Assembly: GCA_016201185.1 (NCBI GenBank)
Contig: JACQDG010000008.1
Coordinates: 1-7,309 of the forward strand
Reading direction: 5' to 3'
DNA: 7,309 nucleotides
DNA from: Acidobacteriota bacterium
GTDB taxonomy: Bacteria; Acidobacteriota; Terriglobia; Bryobacterales; JACQDG01
The notes below the pieces were generated by a model, which searched no databases, was not told where the DNA came from, and worked only from the letters and a program-made list of their open reading frames with translations. Shown here piece by piece: positions 5,757 to 7,309 of the stretch. Made by a program: the position numbers and the translations under genes. Position 1 is the stretch's first letter. Each line of letters begins with the position of its first letter.

Positions 5757-6899
5757 ATGCTAAATGTCAACGCCCTTCCGGCCCTTGCGGGATACGACGG
5801 ATACATCGCGGCGCGGGTTCTGGACTTTTTCGGCCCTACGACCCCATGGCAGCGCGGCCTCTGGTGCACTGGACTTGTTCTCACGCTCAAAGAACTCTTG
5901 GAAGCCAGCGAGGCTGTACGTGCAAGGGTGCTCCACGCGGAGGCTTTCGGGTACCTCGCTGCGCAAGCTGTCAAGCTTGTGGGCATTGACCCCGGGTCTG
6001 GCGACAAGCAGCAGAAGAAGCTTATCCAAAAGTGTCTGACGAAGGACTTGGGTTTCGGCGGGCTGGATTGGTTGACGGTTTCGAAGATCACCGAAGATAT
6101 CGAGAGTCACTACCTTGAACGATGGGCCCTTGCACTAAGAGACCCAACCACTCGGCCATACCCGGAAGGAGACGCCCGCTCAATCGCGGCGCACCTTCTG
6201 GACGCCGGGTTCAGCTCTGAGTTCCTTCGGCGCTGGTGGCTCTACAAGATCCGACAAAAGGGCCACGATCCGATCGCGAAGCTCGTGGCAGCAGCACACG
6301 GGCTGGCTCGTGAGAAGCCCCAGGCGTACAAGGTTCTGATCGTGTTCGCGGGAGTCCCCCAAAGTAGGTCCAGCATGCCGCCTAACTGGATTGACGCTCC
6401 CAGCGTCTCCCAGTGGCTTCGTAACAACGGGTTTAAGGCCAGGGGTCTCAGCCAGGACGGTGGCGTCTGGCTGGGGGTCAATGCCCGAGACCCTTGGGCA
6501 GCTGTCCAATCCGCGATGGAGGCTGTCGACAGAGTCGCAGCCCGTGTCGCCGTGGGCACGAACAGTCAACTCATGCCGCTTTCGAGGGCGTGGATCGAGG
6601 GACAGAAACGTCATTTTCAGCTGGGACCACGAAGGCGAGGCGTTGAGGTTCGCGCACTGTATCTGCAGGATCAGATCTACTCAGAACGGGTCACAGGCAT
6701 AGTTGATGCCGCCATCGAGCTTTTGGCACCCCTGGCATCCAGTTCGCCAAGCGCGGCTGCTGCCGGGGGTTGGGCCGCGATTGAGGCCCTTCTCAGCGGG
6801 CCAGGCGACAGCGAGCGTGTAAGCGCTGGTGACCGGATGGCATCACTCGTGGCGTGTTCCTTTCCCCGTGCAGAATTGACGGAATGCGGGAACTCGTAG
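5757..6899 (+). CDS. HEPN-domain protein of unknown family, main part (frame broken at the 3' end)
   Basis: I do not recognise a named family. The 380-residue frame begins at the ATG just after the TATAAT box. Residues ~1-250 are mostly helical with no clear catalytic motif; notable are a lysine-rich stretch SGDKQQKKLIQK (82-93) and a WW-containing segment EFLRRWWLYKIRQKG. Residues ~200-330 alternate strands and helices. From residue 337 the sequence GGWAAIEALLSGPGD, then RMASLVACSFPRAEL, matches the opening helices of Apea-type HEPN domains (an aromatic/LEAL-type helix, a spacer, then R-x-A). The domain is cut by a stop at 6897-6899, while its continuation, including the RNxxxH motif, lies in the -1 frame from about 6880. 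A joined product would be about 480 residues. HEPN proteins are commonly RNases in abortive infection or toxin-antitoxin systems; a defence role here is inference. The gene has its own terminator upstream and its own promoter, and lies between two matching repeats. Confidence 0.7.
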   Translation: MLNVNALPALAGYDGYIAARVLDFFGPTTPWQRGLWCTGLVLTLKELLEASEAVRARVLHAEAFGYLAAQAVKLVGIDPGSGDKQQKKLIQKCLTKDLGFGGLDWLTVSKITEDIESHYLERWALALRDPTTRPYPEGDARSIAAHLLDAGFSSEFLRRWWLYKIRQKGHDPIAKLVAAAHGLAREKPQAYKVLIVFAGVPQSRSSMPPNWIDAPSVSQWLRNNGFKARGLSQDGGVWLGVNARDPWAAVQSAMEAVDRVAARVAVGTNSQLMPLSRAWIEGQKRHFQLGPRRRGVEVRALYLQDQIYSERVTGIVDAAIELLAPLASSSPSAAAAGGWAAIEALLSGPGDSERVSAGDRMASLVACSFPRAELTECGNS

Positions 6900-7195
6900 C
6901 AGACCCCTTCCGCACTCTGCACGACATTGAATTTGAAGCTGCTGCCTCTTTCCGGAGGCTATATCGCCACCGCAACATGGTCCTCCACTGGGGCAAAACT
7001 GATGCTGTTGCACTCCGAGCCAGCGTGAGGACTGCAGCACCGCTCGTCGGTGCCGGAATGGACCGAATCGCTCATGCGTGGTTCGTCGAAAAAACGAGTC
7101 CGCTTGAGCTTGCGGCAAGAGCAAGGGTCCGTCTGGAGACGACGATATCAGGGACCGCATTCGTCGACCTGCTGGCTCCTGGGGACCCGACGTGA
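6884..7195 (+). CDS. C-terminal part of the HEPN-domain protein (-1 frame relative to the main part)
   Basis: This frame carries the rest of the HEPN domain: MRELVADPFRTLHDIEFEAA, then LYRHRNMVLHWG, where R (6971-6973) and H (6986-6988) form the Rx4H (RNMVLH) ribonuclease motif, then a helix around LRTAAPLVGAGMDRIAHAW and a short tail to the TGA at 7193-7195. In Apea-type HEPN domains the motif follows the helices that here lie in the preceding frame, so the two frames appear to be one gene split by a -1 shift. The shift equals loss of one base somewhere in 6846-6896; TTTCCCC at 6861-6867 is one candidate site. An ATG at 6884 overlaps the end of the first frame by 16 bases and could allow coupled translation of a separate 103-residue product, but there is no clear Shine-Dalgarno, and a half-HEPN domain alone seems unlikely to fold. 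Confidence 0.6.
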   Translation: MRELVADPFRTLHDIEFEAAASFRRLYRHRNMVLHWGKTDAVALRASVRTAAPLVGAGMDRIAHAWFVEKTSPLELAARARVRLETTISGTAFVDLLAPGDPT

Positions 7196-7264
7196 ATCCT
7201 GTGGGCGTTCCAGTTTGAGCATGGGCATCTGCTCGGCCCGAGAGAGCAGACGGTCAGTCCGGGA

Positions 7265-7284
7265 AAGCTAACCGTTAGCTAACG
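7265..7284 (+). repeat. Right copy of the 20-base near-palindromic flanking repeat
   Basis: AAGCTAACCGTTAGCTAACG, which contains the perfect 12-base palindrome CGTTAGCTAACG. It differs from the left copy at one central base. It lies 70 bases after the stop of the HEPN C-terminal frame and is followed by TAAC-GGGA-ATTC, reminiscent of the TAAC-GCGGC-ATTC after the left copy. The octamer AGTCCGGG two bases before it (7256-7263) is repeated in inverted form at 5633-5640, just inside the left copy. The spacing of the two repeats, 1678 bases, fits a single-gene cassette. Confidence 0.7.
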
Positions 7285-7309
7285 GGAATTCGCCGAAACG
7301 GGCCAAAAC

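Larger units (their letters stand above)
5503..7309. mobile_element. Putative integrated accessory segment (right end not in window)
   Basis: Evidence for acquired DNA is the abrupt loss of amidohydrolase homology at about 5500, a tRNA 3'-end remnant 40 bases later, a pair of 20-base repeats bracketing 5587-7284, and a single HEPN-type gene with its own terminator and promoter. No integrase, transposase or second tRNA copy is visible, so the type of element is undetermined. Boundaries are inferred: the left edge could be 5503, 5541 or 5587, and the right edge could be 7284 or beyond the window. Confidence 0.45.

Noticed and set aside
6855..6899. Programmed -1 frameshift signal
   Set aside because: Candidate runs (TTTCCCC, GGGAAC) are in the wrong phase for an X-XXY-YYZ heptamer, and no strong downstream stem was apparent.
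7196..7280. A complete attC site after the HEPN gene
   Set aside because: The only RYYYAAC-like partner is directly beside the GTTAGCT, with no pair 50-140 bases upstream and no long imperfect hairpin between.
1..7309. CRISPR array or tandem repeats
   Set aside because: No regularly spaced direct repeats were seen; the only repeat pair is the two 20-mers 1678 bases apart.

Overview
This is a GC-rich bacterial chromosome window. It holds three ordinary chromosomal genes on the left (1 to about 5230), a broken gene at about 5246-5500, and an accessory segment on the right (about 5500-7309). The gene set suggests an Acidobacteriota-type organism (Solibacter/Bryobacter-like) or a planctomycete/verrucomicrobial relative: a Tat-exported DUF1501 protein, a large YfhO-type membrane protein and an APC amino acid permease. 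This placement comes from family knowledge and base composition. There is no rRNA or other direct taxonomic marker.

Left part. A DUF1501 (sulfatase-like) protein on the plus strand converges on a 741-residue YfhO-family polytopic membrane protein on the minus strand, and the two genes overlap by 11 bases at their 3' ends. The YfhO gene is divergent from an APC-superfamily permease; they share a 110-base intergenic region with an extended -10-like element facing each way. The permease and DUF1501 genes have no visible functional link to YfhO, so this part reads as separate transcription units.

Junction. After the permease comes the last ~85 codons of an ACMSD-like amidohydrolase (Amidohydro_2) on the minus strand, cut off by a stop at 5501-5503. 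About 40 bases further is a sequence that matches the last third of a tRNA-Ser gene on the minus strand (T arm, acceptor 3' strand, discriminator G, CCA), with no 5' part. This is the expected appearance of the far end of an element integrated into a tRNA gene, with host DNA on the low-coordinate side and the element on the high-coordinate side.

Right part. The segment 5587-7284 is bounded by two copies of an almost identical, nearly palindromic 20-base sequence (one mismatch; a 15-base core is also a perfect inverted repeat). Inside it, in order, are a strong bidirectional hairpin terminator, a second C/G-rich hairpin, a perfect TATAAT box only 12 bases before an ATG, and one gene. That gene encodes a ~480-residue protein of unknown N-terminal architecture whose C-terminus looks like an Apea-type HEPN ribonuclease domain with the motif RNMVLH. 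The reading frame is broken by a -1 shift near 6880-6896, inside the HEPN domain. The best reading is a compact, self-contained mobile cassette carrying a candidate RNA-targeting defence or abortive-infection gene that is frameshifted, inactivated or mis-sequenced. No integrase, transposase, CRISPR array or complete RNA gene is visible.
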